This document shows positions 25,146-34,030 of a stretch of 64,000 nt of DNA, one piece after another. The notes below the pieces were generated by a model. It saw only the letters and a list, made by a program, of their open reading frames with translations, ran no database searches and was not told where the DNA came from. Positions within the stretch are counted from its first letter, which is position 1; each line of letters opens with the position of its first letter. The stretch lies in contig NZ_AUCU01000014.1 of assembly GCF_000429925.1 (NCBI RefSeq), forward strand, positions 1 to 64,000, written 5' to 3'. A program made the translations under genes and the position numbers. This DNA comes from Desulfatirhabdium butyrativorans DSM 18734 (GTDB lineage Bacteria > Desulfobacterota > Desulfobacteria > Desulfobacterales > Desulfatirhabdiaceae).

Positions 25146-26678
25146 ATGAAAGAATCCATCATCATTTTCGATACAACCTTGCGAGACGGTGAACAGAGTC
25201 CGGGCGCCAGCATGAACGGAAGCGAAAAACTGCGGCTGGCCCTGCAGCTCGAAAAACTGGGCGTCGATGTCCTGGAGGCCGGTTTCCCGGCTGCTTCGGA
25301 TGGGGACTTTGACGCTGTGGCAAAAATCGCAGCCGCCATTCAGGCCGCGGAAGTGGCCGGCCTGTGCAGAACCGCCAAATCCGACATCGACCGGGCCTGG
25401 GGAGCGGTGCGGCATGCTGCCAAACCGCGGATCCACACCTTCATCGCCACATCGGACATTCATCTGCAATACAAACTGCGGATGAGCCGGGACGAAGTCG
25501 TCGAGAAGGCGGTCGAAGCGGTGAAATATGCCGTATCGCTCACGCCGAATGTCGAATTTTCGGCGGAAGACGGCTCCCGGAGTGATCGGGACTATCTGTG
25601 CCGCATTTTCGAGGCGGTCATCGCAGCAGGGGCGACAACCGTCAATCTGCCGGATACGGTCGGATACGCCATTCCGGAGGAATTCGCCGAGCTGATCCGC
25701 TATGTCAAGGCCCATACGCCCAATATCGATCGGGCCGTGCTGAGCGTCCATTGCCACAACGATCTGGGACTCGCGACGGCCAATACGCTGGCTGCGGTTG
25801 CCGCGGGCGCCCGTCAGGTCGAGGTGACCATGAACGGCATCGGCGAGCGGGCAGGCAACACTTCGCTCGAAGAGGTGGTCATGGCCCTGCATACCCGGCC
25901 GAATTTTTACCAGTTTACGAGCAACGTCCGGACCGAATTCATCCATCCGACCAGCCGCCTGGTCAGCATGATTACCGGTCTTCCCGTTCAGCCGAACAAG
26001 GCCATTGTCGGCGCCAACGCCTTTGCCCATGAGTCCGGCATCCATCAGGACGGCGTGCTGAAGAATCCCATGACCTACGAAATCATGAAGCCGGAAACCG
26101 TCGGGCTGAATACGAACAAGATGGTGTTGGGCAAGCATTCGGGAAGGCATGCCCTGCGGGCGCACCTGAAGGATATGGGGTACGATCTTTCGGATGAAGA
26201 GTTGGCGACGCTCTTTGTGAAATTCAAGGAACTGGCCGACAAGAAGAAGCATGTCGTCGATGAAGACCTGGAAGTGCTGGTCGCAGAAGGTCTCCAGACC
26301 AAGGACGTGTTTGCGCTCGACTACCTGCACGTGACCGCCGGAACGACCGTTCTGCCGATGGCCAGTGTGCGCATCCTCGTCAACGATCGGCCAGTCCAGG
26401 GCGCCGGTTATGGCAATGGGCCCATCGATGCCACGTTCAACACCATTTCCAGACTGTGCAACACCCACTCCGAGCTCATGCGCTTCTCCATCAGCGCCAT
26501 TACGGGCGGCACAGACGCCCAGGGCGAAGTGACGGTTCGGTTGAAAGAAAACGGACTGGAGGCCATGGGCCGCGGGGCCGATCCGGATATTATAACGGCA
26601 GGCGCCAAAGCCTATATCAACGGATTAAACCGGCTGGAGTATCTGAAAACCCATCCGGTGGAGCCGGTGATGGATTGA
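25146..26678 (+). CDS. leuA: 2-isopropylmalate synthase
   Basis: The 510-residue enzyme condenses acetyl-CoA with 2-oxoisovalerate, the first step to leucine. It has the FDTTLRDGEQSPG metal and substrate motif (about 8-20), VHCHNDLGLATANTLAA with the metal-binding His pair, GIGERAGNTSLEEV and HESGIHQDG. The C-terminal allosteric leucine-binding domain (about 390-505) ends in GRGADPDIITAGAKAYINGLN. Length and domains are complete. A GGAAACCAAC segment provides a weak ribosome site. A heptanucleotide array lies immediately upstream, and a GC-rich hairpin follows the stop. Confidence 0.97.
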   Translation: MKESIIIFDTTLRDGEQSPGASMNGSEKLRLALQLEKLGVDVLEAGFPAASDGDFDAVAKIAAAIQAAEVAGLCRTAKSDIDRAWGAVRHAAKPRIHTFIATSDIHLQYKLRMSRDEVVEKAVEAVKYAVSLTPNVEFSAEDGSRSDRDYLCRIFEAVIAAGATTVNLPDTVGYAIPEEFAELIRYVKAHTPNIDRAVLSVHCHNDLGLATANTLAAVAAGARQVEVTMNGIGERAGNTSLEEVVMALHTRPNFYQFTSNVRTEFIHPTSRLVSMITGLPVQPNKAIVGANAFAHESGIHQDGVLKNPMTYEIMKPETVGLNTNKMVLGKHSGRHALRAHLKDMGYDLSDEELATLFVKFKELADKKKHVVDEDLEVLVAEGLQTKDVFALDYLHVTAGTTVLPMASVRILVNDRPVQGAGYGNGPIDATFNTISRLCNTHSELMRFSISAITGGTDAQGEVTVRLKENGLEAMGRGADPDIITAGAKAYINGLNRLEYLKTHPVEPVMD

Positions 26679-26702
26679 TGGGGATCAGGCGCTCCGGCAA
26701 CC

Positions 26703-26745
26703 GCCCCCGGTCACCTCTTTAGGGGGATCGGGGGCGTCCGGGTTT
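26703..26745 (+). terminator. Putative terminator after leuA
   Basis: A CGCCCCCG / CGGGGGCG stem with a 19-base loop lies 25 bases past the leuA stop and is followed by a gggtttt tract. The loop is long and the T run short, so confidence is moderate. Confidence 0.45.
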
Positions 26746-26756
26746 TCCTGTTGTAA

Positions 26757-26818
26757 CGCGAAAAGGCCTGTCTGCAGGCGATCTGTTGCCCCGAATGTGG
26801 GTTTCCGTTCTGTCACGA
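26757..26818. repeat. Degraded family-1 element (right part)
   Basis: It contains ctgcaggcgat.tgttgccccgaat and gggtttccgttctgtcac, a mutated version of the family-1 right half. It lies 47 bases before the dehydrogenase gene. Confidence 0.4.
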
Positions 26819-26865
26819 AATTCTGCAAGTTTCAGCCTGAAGCATGCGTTAAGAAGGAGTGGAAC

Positions 26866-27912
26866 ATGAAAGCGATGGTTCTCGATCGATGTGTCGACTT
26901 GAACCGGCACGATTCCCCATTGCGTCTGGCGAACGTGCCCGTGCCCGAACCGGGTGAGGCTGAATTGCTGGTTCGGATTTCCACGTGCGGGGTGTGCCAT
27001 ACGGAACTGGATGAGATCGAAGGCCGCACGCCGCCCCCGCATTTTCCGGTCATTCCGGGTCACCAGGCCGTTGGAACCATTGTTGCCAAAGGACAGAAGG
27101 CCAATCGGTATCCGGAAGGCAGCCGGGTCGGCGTGGGCTGGATCTATTCGGCCTGCGGCGCATGCAGTCACTGCCTTTCGGGAAACGACAATCTGTGCGC
27201 CGAGTTCCGGGCGACCGGCCGCGACGTGGACGGCGGTTACGCCGAATACATGAAGGTGCATGAGGATTATGCCGCAGCCATCCCCGATTCCCTCAGCGAT
27301 ATCGAAGCCGCGCCCATGCTGTGCGCAGGCGCCATCGGTTACCGGTCGTTGCGGTTGGCCCAATTGAAGGCGGGCAGAACGCTGGGCCTTTTCGGTTTCG
27401 GCGCATCGGCCCATCTCGTGTTGCATCTTGCGCGGTATATCTATCCGCAAAGCCCGATTTTCGTGTTTGCCAGAAGCTCATCCGAGCAGGACTTTGCCCG
27501 GGAAATCGGTGCCGACTGGGCCGGAAATTTCGATGATACCCCGCCGTCCCCGGTCGATGCGGCCATCGATACGACACCTGTCTGGAAGCCGATTCTGAGT
27601 GCGCTTCGCCTGCTGTCTCCCGGCGGGAGGCTGGTGATCAACGCCATCCGGAAAGAAAATCAGGATCGGATTCTGCTTGCCGATCTCGATTATCCATCTC
27701 AGTTGTGGATGGAAAAGGAAATCAAGTCCGTCGCCAATGTAAGCCGTTCCGACATCGAGGACTTTCTGCCCATTGCCGCATCGGCTGGCATTCGTCCCGA
27801 AGTGCAGACCTACACCCTCGATCAGGCCAATCAGGCCCTGATGGAGCTCAAGAACCGTCGCATCCGCGGGGCCAAGGTTCTGTTGATGAACGGATCGAAA
27901 ACTCATCCATAG
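26866..27912 (+). CDS. Zinc-dependent alcohol dehydrogenase
   Basis: The 348-residue medium-chain dehydrogenase has the catalytic zinc Cys in CGVCHTELDEIEG (about 37-49) and FPVIPGHQAVG. The structural zinc loop CGACSHCLSGNDNLC (about 95-109) is present, and the nucleotide-binding fold is LGLFGFGASAHLVLHLA (about 170-186). It resembles AdhP/AdhA-type NAD(P)-dependent alcohol dehydrogenases. The start ATG 26866 follows an AAGGAG site five bases upstream; a longer frame to 26797 is unsupported. Genes for an acyl-CoA ligase and thiolase follow on the same strand, but repeats separate them, so co-transcription is uncertain. Confidence 0.92.
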   Translation: MKAMVLDRCVDLNRHDSPLRLANVPVPEPGEAELLVRISTCGVCHTELDEIEGRTPPPHFPVIPGHQAVGTIVAKGQKANRYPEGSRVGVGWIYSACGACSHCLSGNDNLCAEFRATGRDVDGGYAEYMKVHEDYAAAIPDSLSDIEAAPMLCAGAIGYRSLRLAQLKAGRTLGLFGFGASAHLVLHLARYIYPQSPIFVFARSSSEQDFAREIGADWAGNFDDTPPSPVDAAIDTTPVWKPILSALRLLSPGGRLVINAIRKENQDRILLADLDYPSQLWMEKEIKSVANVSRSDIEDFLPIAASAGIRPEVQTYTLDQANQALMELKNRRIRGAKVLLMNGSKTHP

Positions 27913-27987
27913 AACAAACGAGATCCTTCGTTCCGGTCATTCCGTCGAGATTGCCCATGCAATCGGAAGTGCACCCCAGCGAATGAA

Positions 27988-28030
27988 TACTCCCGTAGGA
28001 GCGGGTTTGAAACCCGCTCCTACGGGAGTA
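27988..28030 (+). terminator. Long perfect hairpin, likely terminator of the dehydrogenase gene
   Basis: TACTCCCGTAGGAGCGGGTT pairs with its exact complement across a 3-base centre, and ttttggttt follows. The GTAGGAGCGGGTTT hairpin is a known style of dispersed repeat in proteobacteria, so it may be both a repeat and a terminator. Confidence 0.6.
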
Positions 28031-28220
28031 TTTTGGTTTCGGACCAAAGCCCGTTTTCGTTCGTTAAAATCGAGGCTATAATTTAGCTACATTTTAGCTT
28101 GCCCAGCCCTTTTCTTTGTGTTATGAATCGTCCGGGGGTGAATGGAAGAGCTCATGATCTGCAAGGTCATCCCCCGAGCGGGCGATCCTGCCGCCTTGCC
28201 TCAGGAAGGCTCCAAAGATC

Positions 28221-28382
28221 GATGAACTCGTAAAAAGTCAAAATTGAGACGGCTTTGTAAAAAGGCCGCAGACAACGCGCGCAAATCCTGAGGAATGCGG
28301 CGTAGTTAACCTACGCCGCAGTGACGATGGATGCAGCGCAATCCCGCGATGCGCGGGATATCCGGATTTTTACAAAGCCGTC
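28221..28382. repeat. Inverted-repeat element family 3
   Basis: The outer motif gatgaactcgtaaaaagtc (28221-28239) is followed by an inner unit with ends GACGGCTTTGTAAAAA (28248) and TTTTTACAAAGCCGTC (28382). The interior holds ggcgtagttaacctacgcc and cccgcgatgcgcggg hairpins. A second copy in the opposite orientation is at 49128-49294. Fragments are at 57173 and near 31801. Confidence 0.8.
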
Positions 28383-28441
28383 TGAGATCGTTTTCAGGCC
28401 GATCGGTATTCCAGGTTTTTCAAACCACAATGGAGGATGCG

Positions 28442-29983
28442 ATGGCGCATTGGATGAATTTCGGGCAAAACTTCAAAGTCAACGCCAAAAAATTTCCCAA
28501 AACCATAGCTCTGAAGGATTGCAGCCGCTGTTTTACCTACGCTGAAGCCAATTTGCGGGTCAATCGGCTGGCAAACAGCCTCCTGGCCATGGGGCTGCAG
28601 AAAGGGGACAGGCTTGCCGTGTTTCTGGAGAACAGCATCGAAATCATCGAATGCTATCTGGCCACCGCCAAAACCGGCATCGTGATCGTGCCGATCAATT
28701 TCCGGCTTCTGGGAAAAGAGGCGGCCTATATCCTCGAGAATTCGGATGCCAAGGCGGTTGTGGTGCACGATGAATTTGCACCGATCATCGACGGCATCCG
28801 CGGCGGCCTCCCGAAGATCGAAAAAGGGCGTTTCATCGTCGTCGGAAAAGAAACGGCAGGCTACCGCCACTATGACGCGCTGCTGGCGGAAGGCAGCGAG
28901 CAGGAGCCGGATATTGCCGTGCTGCCATCCGATACCTGGATTCTGATATATACTTCGGGTACGACGGGCAAACCAAAAGGCGTGCTGCGCTCCCACGAAT
29001 CGCACATCGCCTTTTACCTGATCAACGCCATCGACTTCGGTTTCACCCCGCACGACATCTGCATGAACGTCATGCCGCTTTGCCACATCAATTCCACCTA
29101 TTTCACCTTCACCTTTCTGTATATCGGCGGATCGGTCTATGTCCATCCGGCCCGGAGTTTCCGGCCCGAAGAGATTCTGAAGATCATCGAGCAGGAACGA
29201 ATCACCTTCATTTCCCTGATTCCCACCCACTACAACCTCATCCTGAACGTTCCGGCGGAAAAGCGCACCCACGACGTCAGCTCGATCCGGAAGCTGCTGT
29301 GTTCTTCGGCGCCGGTGCGCAAGCAGGTGAAGATGGCCATCATGGACTTCTTTCCCGGCGTGGAGCTCTATGAAGCCTATGGTTCGACCGAGGCAGGCAT
29401 CGTGACGGTGCTCAAGCCGGAAGACCAGCTCCGCAAACTCGGCTCCATCGGCTATGAATCCCTCGGAACGGATTTCATCAAGCTGCTGGATGAAAGCGGG
29501 AAAGAGGTCGGCACGGGTGAGGTCGGGGAGCTTTTCTCGAAGGGGCCGATGCTCTTCGACGGGTATTACAAGCTTCCGGAAAAAACCCGAGCCGCCTTCC
29601 ACGGCGGATGGTTCAGCGCGGGCGACATGGCCAGGAGGGATGAGGAAGGTTTTTACGAGATCGTCGATCGCAAGGACAACATGATCATCACAGGCGGTGA
29701 GCATGTCTATCCGAGCGAGGTCGAAGAGGTGATCGGCGGCCATCCGAACGTTTTCGATGTGGCGGTCATCAGTTTGCCGGATGAAAAATGGGGGGAAAAA
29801 GTCGTGGCCGTCGTGATTCCGAAGGCGGCTCTCAGCGAAAAGGATATTCTGGACTGGTGCAGGGATCGGCTGGCCGGTTACAAGCGGCCCAAAGAAGTCG
29901 TTTTCATCGAACCGGATGACATGCCCAGGACCGCCACCGGAAAAATCCTGCACCGGATCCTTCGGGAACGCTATCAGGCATAA
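28442..29983 (+). CDS. AMP-forming acyl-CoA ligase/synthetase
   Basis: The 513-residue adenylate-forming enzyme activates a carboxylic acid with ATP and CoA. It has the P-loop-like YTSGTTGKPKGVLRSH (about 166-181), LYEAYGSTEAG (A5), WFSAGDMARRDEEGF (A7), DRKDNMIITGGEHVYPSEVE (A8) and the catalytic Lys in PRTATGKILHRILRE near the C-terminus. I chose ATG 28442 because GGAGG lies five bases upstream; the longer frame reads through a repeat element. The acid is unknown; the medium-chain or aromatic class is likely from overall type. A family-1 element begins two bases after the stop. Confidence 0.92.
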   Translation: MAHWMNFGQNFKVNAKKFPKTIALKDCSRCFTYAEANLRVNRLANSLLAMGLQKGDRLAVFLENSIEIIECYLATAKTGIVIVPINFRLLGKEAAYILENSDAKAVVVHDEFAPIIDGIRGGLPKIEKGRFIVVGKETAGYRHYDALLAEGSEQEPDIAVLPSDTWILIYTSGTTGKPKGVLRSHESHIAFYLINAIDFGFTPHDICMNVMPLCHINSTYFTFTFLYIGGSVYVHPARSFRPEEILKIIEQERITFISLIPTHYNLILNVPAEKRTHDVSSIRKLLCSSAPVRKQVKMAIMDFFPGVELYEAYGSTEAGIVTVLKPEDQLRKLGSIGYESLGTDFIKLLDESGKEVGTGEVGELFSKGPMLFDGYYKLPEKTRAAFHGGWFSAGDMARRDEEGFYEIVDRKDNMIITGGEHVYPSEVEEVIGGHPNVFDVAVISLPDEKWGEKVVAVVIPKAALSEKDILDWCRDRLAGYKRPKEVVFIEPDDMPRTATGKILHRILRERYQA

Positions 29984-29984
29984 G

Positions 29985-30271
29985 TAGTGTCTGAACGGAA
30001 AACCCCTATTTGGAGCAGCGCGTCGCCTGCGGGCAGGCAATTTTGCGATACAGCGTGAAAACTCAGCCGCCCGATATCGTAAGGGCCGGGCGGGTCCGGA
30101 TCCGTCCAGAAAAGCCGAATCCAATGAATGAGGGGTTTATATCGTGCTTTCTCCTGGAGAACGCCCGGCCCAACGATCTCCGGCGGCTTCAGACAAGTTC
30201 CCGCTGCATCGCAAAACAGCCTGTCCTCCGGCTCAGTTTGTACCCTAAACGGGTTTTCCGTTCAGGCACTA
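29985..30271. repeat. Inverted-repeat element family 1, long form (inverted)
   Basis: The element is 287 bp with ends TAGTGTCTGAACGGAAAACC and GGTTTTCCGTTCAGGCACTA and TA at both edges. Its interior matches 9802-10114 in reverse. It starts directly after the acyl-CoA ligase stop codon and separates it from the thiolase gene. Confidence 0.85.
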
Positions 30272-30354
30272 ACACTAAATAGTGGGCAGTCGGCAGTGGG
30301 CGGTAAGGGCCCATCATCATCAATATCAACGATAACATTCTGGAGGTAGAACCC

Positions 30355-31545
30355 ATGTTGAGCAAGGCGTACATTCCCTACAAAGGATATTACAGCAGCC
30401 CGTTCGTTCGCTGGCAAGGCAGTTTTCAAAACGAACATGCCATTACGCTCGCAACGGACACCGCAAAGCGCTGGCTGGCCCAGAAGAAATGGGATGCCAC
30501 GATGTACGATTACCTGTTTCTGGGGATGACCGTCGGTCAACCCCAGTGGTTCTATGGCAGCCCCTGGGCGGCGGCCCTGATTGGCGCTGTTTCCACCCCC
30601 GGGATGCTCATCAGCCAGGCATGCAACACATCGGCCACGTGCATCTACCAGGCCGCCATCGGCATCGAAACGGACCTCTATCGCAACGTGTTCTGCCTGT
30701 CCACGGACCGCTGTTCCAACGGCCCGCATACGGTGTGGCCCAATCCCAATGGACCCGGCGGGGAAGTTCTTTCGGAAAACTGGCTGATGGACAATTTCAA
30801 CCGCGACCCCTGGGCCCAGAACGCCATGATTCAGACGGCTGAAAACGTGTCCAAAGAATCCGGCGTCACACGGGAAGAATGTGATGCCGTCGCGCTGCGC
30901 AGATATGAACAGTACCTGGATGCAGCGGCCAACGACAAGGCGTTCAAGAAGCGCTATCTGTTCCCGGTGGAAGTGCGGGTAAGCAAGAAAAAAACGGTTG
31001 TGGTGGAAGACGATGAAGGGATCACGCCGACAACGAAAGAAGGGTTGGCCGCACTCAAACCCGTTCTGCCCGGCGGGGTGCATACCTTCGGCGCCCAGAC
31101 CCATCCGGCCGACGGTCATTGCGCCGTGACGGTGACAACGCGGGACAAGGCAAAAGAGCTGAGCGCCGATCCGAAAGTCGAAATTCAGGTGGTTTCCTAT
31201 GGCTTTGCCCGTGCGAAGAAAGGCTTCATGGCCATGGCCGTTGTTCCGGCTGTCCAGATGGCCATGGAAAAAGCCGGTATCACCGTAAAGGATGTCAAAG
31301 CCATCAAGACCCACAATCCGTTTGCGGCAAACGATATTTACATGGCCAAACAACTGGGAATCGATGTTTTCGGCTTCAACAACTACGGCAGTTCCCTGGT
31401 TTTCGGTCACCCCCAGGCCCCGACGGCGGCAAGATGCATCATTGAGGGCATCGAAGAAGTCGTCATGGCAGGCGGCGGCTACATGCTCTGGGGCGGCTGC
31501 GCTGCAGGCGATACCGGCGCAGGTCTGGTGCTGAAGATTAGCTGA
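30355..31545 (+). CDS. Thiolase-family protein (atypical acetyl-CoA acyltransferase)
   Basis: The 396-residue protein has a thiolase fold. The nucleophilic Cys is in ISQACNTSATCIYQA (about 89-103). The HNPFAAND stretch (about 320) takes the place of NEAFA, GHPQAP replaces the usual GGHPxGASG, and the C-terminal GGCAAGDTGAGLVL supplies the second active-site Cys. The Cys-His-Cys set is therefore present in modified form. It may cleave or form a beta-ketoacyl-CoA in concert with the upstream acyl-CoA ligase. A GGAGGTAGAACCC site precedes the ATG. Confidence 0.85.
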   Translation: MLSKAYIPYKGYYSSPFVRWQGSFQNEHAITLATDTAKRWLAQKKWDATMYDYLFLGMTVGQPQWFYGSPWAAALIGAVSTPGMLISQACNTSATCIYQAAIGIETDLYRNVFCLSTDRCSNGPHTVWPNPNGPGGEVLSENWLMDNFNRDPWAQNAMIQTAENVSKESGVTREECDAVALRRYEQYLDAAANDKAFKKRYLFPVEVRVSKKKTVVVEDDEGITPTTKEGLAALKPVLPGGVHTFGAQTHPADGHCAVTVTTRDKAKELSADPKVEIQVVSYGFARAKKGFMAMAVVPAVQMAMEKAGITVKDVKAIKTHNPFAANDIYMAKQLGIDVFGFNNYGSSLVFGHPQAPTAARCIIEGIEEVVMAGGGYMLWGGCAAGDTGAGLVLKIS

Positions 31546-31561
31546 TCCGGACAGTCAATCC

Positions 31562-31598
31562 TGCCGAATCACTCCCCAGCCGGGGGAGTGATTCGGCA
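31562..31598. terminator. Hairpin after the thiolase gene
   Basis: The long dyad TGCCGAATCACTCCCC / GGGGGAGTGATTCGGCA has a 4-base loop and starts 16 bases after the stop codon. There is no T run on the plus strand, so it may instead be a 3' stabilising hairpin. Confidence 0.6.
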
Positions 31599-31601
31599 TC
31601 G

Positions 31602-31680
31602 TCCATCCCCATCCCCATCCCCATCGTTGTCGTTATCGTAATCGTTGTCGTTGTCGTAATCGCAATCGTAATCGCGATCC
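31602..31680. repeat. Hexanucleotide array (CCCATC / GTTGTC / GTAATC)n
   Basis: About 13 units of six bases run from ccccatc through gttgtc to gtaatc and gcgatc. It is the complement-type relative of 24237-24302. Confidence 0.9.
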
Positions 31681-32014
31681 CCGACCCTCTCCCTGCAATC
31701 CTGCGCAAACGTCATCCAACCATGATGATCTCGCAGAAAGTCCAAAAATCTCCTTCCATGTTCAGGCCGGGAACTCTCCCAAAATTGGGGATACAGCGAC
31801 TGTTTACGAGTCCATCAACCATGGATCGGTTACGGATTCATCCAGATGGATTGTTGCCGGGAATGCCCACCGGATTTCAGGGATGGCCTTCCTCACGCCG
31901 GAAGGCGAATCCCCTGTTGACGGCAGATGCAAATGTGCTCTATATAGCGAAAGGGTGCCTGGATTCAGCAGTGGATGTCGTCTTTTCCATTTCAGCAAGA
32001 GGGGGACGTGTATC
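31681..32014. other. Gene-free stretch before the lipoprotein gene
   Basis: No gene is supported. A fragment of the family-3 outer motif (tttacgagtccatcaaccatgg) lies at about 31801-31822. A frame open from 31883 runs into the lipoprotein gene but has no start signal. Confidence 0.55.
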
Positions 32015-32692
32015 ATGAAATTCCGTCATGCCAAGATGGGCCTTGTTCTGGGTTTGTTGCCGATTGCTGCCGTTCTTTTCTCGTGTGCGTCAAAACAAGC
32101 TCCTGCACCGGAAATCCTGAACCCGCCTCCGATCATTCCCCAATATACCAAAATGGACAGTTACGGGTATGTGCTGCCCGATACGACGGTCAATTGGATC
32201 CTGGTTCGGGATAATTTCACGGGGCTCGTCTGGGAAGTGAAACGAAACCGGGACGGGGTGAAGAATTATGCCGACCCGCACGATGCGGACAACACGTACA
32301 CGTGGTATGACCCAGCCCAGGACAAGACCAACGGGGCCACAGGCATCAGTACCGAAGGAATGGATACGAAAGCCTTTATCGATTCGCTCAATGCCTCCCG
32401 CCTTGGCGGTTACGGCGATTGGCGGCTTCCCACCAACGAGGAATTCTGGACCCTCTCGGAGCTGGGCCGGAACACCCTGGCGCTCAATCCCGCCTATTTC
32501 CCCACCGTTGTGAATTCCTTTTACTGGACTGCGGAGACGGATAGCGGCAACCCCGTCCTGGCCTGGGGCGTCAGCATGGGAAGCGGTTACGGCTCCTTCA
32601 GGCACAAGGGCAACCCCGGGTATGCCATGGCTGTTCGTGGCATGATCCGCAAGGAATGGTACGAGCAATTCCATCCCAAGACATCCAAATGA
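32015..32692 (+). CDS. DUF1566 (Lcl-type) lipoprotein
   Basis: The 225-residue protein has a lipoprotein signal: basic start MKFRHAKMGL, a hydrophobic core and lipobox LFSCAS, with the lipid-modified Cys near residue 24. The body matches the DUF1566/Lcl C-terminal fold: VRDNFTGLVWEVKRN, YTWYDPAQD, GGYGDWRLPTNEEFWTL, FYWTAETDSG and YAMAVRGM. Such proteins are cell-surface or periplasmic with unknown ligands. I chose ATG 32015 because it gives a normal signal sequence. The MoaD/ThiS-like gene overlaps its stop (ATGA). Confidence 0.88.
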   Translation: MKFRHAKMGLVLGLLPIAAVLFSCASKQAPAPEILNPPPIIPQYTKMDSYGYVLPDTTVNWILVRDNFTGLVWEVKRNRDGVKNYADPHDADNTYTWYDPAQDKTNGATGISTEGMDTKAFIDSLNASRLGGYGDWRLPTNEEFWTLSELGRNTLALNPAYFPTVVNSFYWTAETDSGNPVLAWGVSMGSGYGSFRHKGNPGYAMAVRGMIRKEWYEQFHPKTSK

Positions 32693-32991
32693 TTGCCATG
32701 ACGAAACTGATTGTCGAATTCCTGGGGCTGACGACGCTGTCCAAGGCGATCGGAAAATCCATCGTGATCGAACTGCCTGAAGGCAGCACGGTCTCCGATA
32801 TCTTTCCCTGGCTGACTTCCCGATTCGGAAAGAAGGCGGCCAGCGCGCTGCTCGAACCTTCGGGACAGGTGGATGACACCATTCAGGTGATCGTCAATGA
32901 CGAAGGCTTTCTGAAGCGCGAATTGTGGGGCGGGCGTTTGTTGCGGAACGGGGATACCATCAAATTGATGCTGCTGGTTGGCGGAGGATGA
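32689..32991 (+). CDS. MoaD/ThiS-family ubiquitin-like protein
   Basis: The protein is about 100 residues with a beta-grasp pattern (LIVEFLGLTTL...SIVIELPEGSTVSDIFPWL, VIVNDEGF, LRNGDTIKLMLLVGGG). It ends in glycines, the mark of sulfur-carrier proteins that are adenylated and thiocarboxylated at the C-terminus. The start is ATG 32689 (overlapping the previous stop) or ATG 32698. It sits one base before the argC start. No adenylating ThiF/MoeB partner is adjacent, so its sulfur acceptor pathway is unknown. Confidence 0.8.
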   Translation: MIAMTKLIVEFLGLTTLSKAIGKSIVIELPEGSTVSDIFPWLTSRFGKKAASALLEPSGQVDDTIQVIVNDEGFLKRELWGGRLLRNGDTIKLMLLVGGG

Positions 32992-32992
32992 T

Positions 32993-34030
32993 ATGGCAAG
33001 AGTTGCGGTCGTCGGGGCGACAGGATATGCCGGAGCGGAGTTGATCCGGATTCTTGCCGGTCACCCGGGTGTGGAATTGCGCCTGATTACGTCCAGACAA
33101 TATGCGGGTGTGCCCATCGACAGCGTCTATCCCGCTTTTCACAAACGGGTCGATCTGGTTTGTGAAGCCTACGATAGCGACCGGGTGTGCCGGGAAGCGG
33201 ATGTCGTGTTTACGGCCCTTCCCCATCAATTGCCGATGGGCATCATTCCGGAGCTGATCGGCAATGGGAAGCGGGTCATCGATCTGTCCGCGGATTTCCG
33301 GTTTCGGGATCAGGCGCGCTATGAAACCTTCTATCAGCCGCATACGGCCCCGGATCTGCTTGCACAGGCCGTTTATGGCCTGAGTGAATGGAACAGGGAG
33401 CTTATTCGGTCCGCCCGGCTCATCGGGAATCCCGGATGCTACCCCACGAGCATCCTGCTGCCCCTGTTGCCGTTGCTGAAAGCCGGTCTGATCGATTCCC
33501 GGGGAATCATTGCCGATTCCAAATCGGGTGTCAGCGGGGCAGGCCGATCGGCTTCCATAGGCAGTCTCTATTGCGAAGTGGCGGAGTCCTTCAAGGCTTA
33601 CAAAGTGGGAAATCACCGCCACAACCCGGAGATCGACGAGGTTCTGAGCCTGTCGGTAGATGAAAACATTCACGTCACCTTCATTCCCCATCTGCTGCCG
33701 ATGAGCCGGGGCATGCTCTCCACGATCTATGTGACGGTGCGCCCCGGAGTCGATGAGCAGGCCGTGCGTAACTGTCTGGAGGCGGCCTACCGGGACTGTC
33801 CTTTTATCCGCATCCTGGGTCCGAAAAAGCAGCCCGACACCCGATGTGTCCGCGGCACCAATTTCTGTGATATTGGATGTTATCTCGATGAGAAGCATCA
33901 TCGGCTCGTGCTCACATCCGTTATCGACAACCTCGTGAAGGGTGCATCCGGTCAGGCCATACAGAACATGAACCTGATGATGGGGTATCCGGAAACCATG
34001 GGGCTGGATGCCGTTGCCTATCCCCTGTAA
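32993..34030 (+). CDS. argC: N-acetyl-gamma-glutamyl-phosphate reductase
   Basis: The 345-residue NADPH enzyme of arginine synthesis has the Rossmann motif VAVVGATGYAGAELIR (about 4-19), HPGVELRLITSR, the catalytic Cys in GNPGCYPTS (about 148) and the conserved KSGVSGAGR and GNHRHNPEI segments. GGAGG lies five bases before ATG 32993, so the start is secure; the frame extending to 32978 is not used. Length is normal. It is tightly packed behind the MoaD/ThiS-like gene, an unusual neighbour for argC. Confidence 0.97.
   Translation: MARVAVVGATGYAGAELIRILAGHPGVELRLITSRQYAGVPIDSVYPAFHKRVDLVCEAYDSDRVCREADVVFTALPHQLPMGIIPELIGNGKRVIDLSADFRFRDQARYETFYQPHTAPDLLAQAVYGLSEWNRELIRSARLIGNPGCYPTSILLPLLPLLKAGLIDSRGIIADSKSGVSGAGRSASIGSLYCEVAESFKAYKVGNHRHNPEIDEVLSLSVDENIHVTFIPHLLPMSRGMLSTIYVTVRPGVDEQAVRNCLEAAYRDCPFIRILGPKKQPDTRCVRGTNFCDIGCYLDEKHHRLVLTSVIDNLVKGASGQAIQNMNLMMGYPETMGLDAVAYPL

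Noticed and set aside
28394-30124. 576-residue minus-strand frame
   Set aside because: Antisense to the acyl-CoA ligase and continuing into a family-1 repeat.
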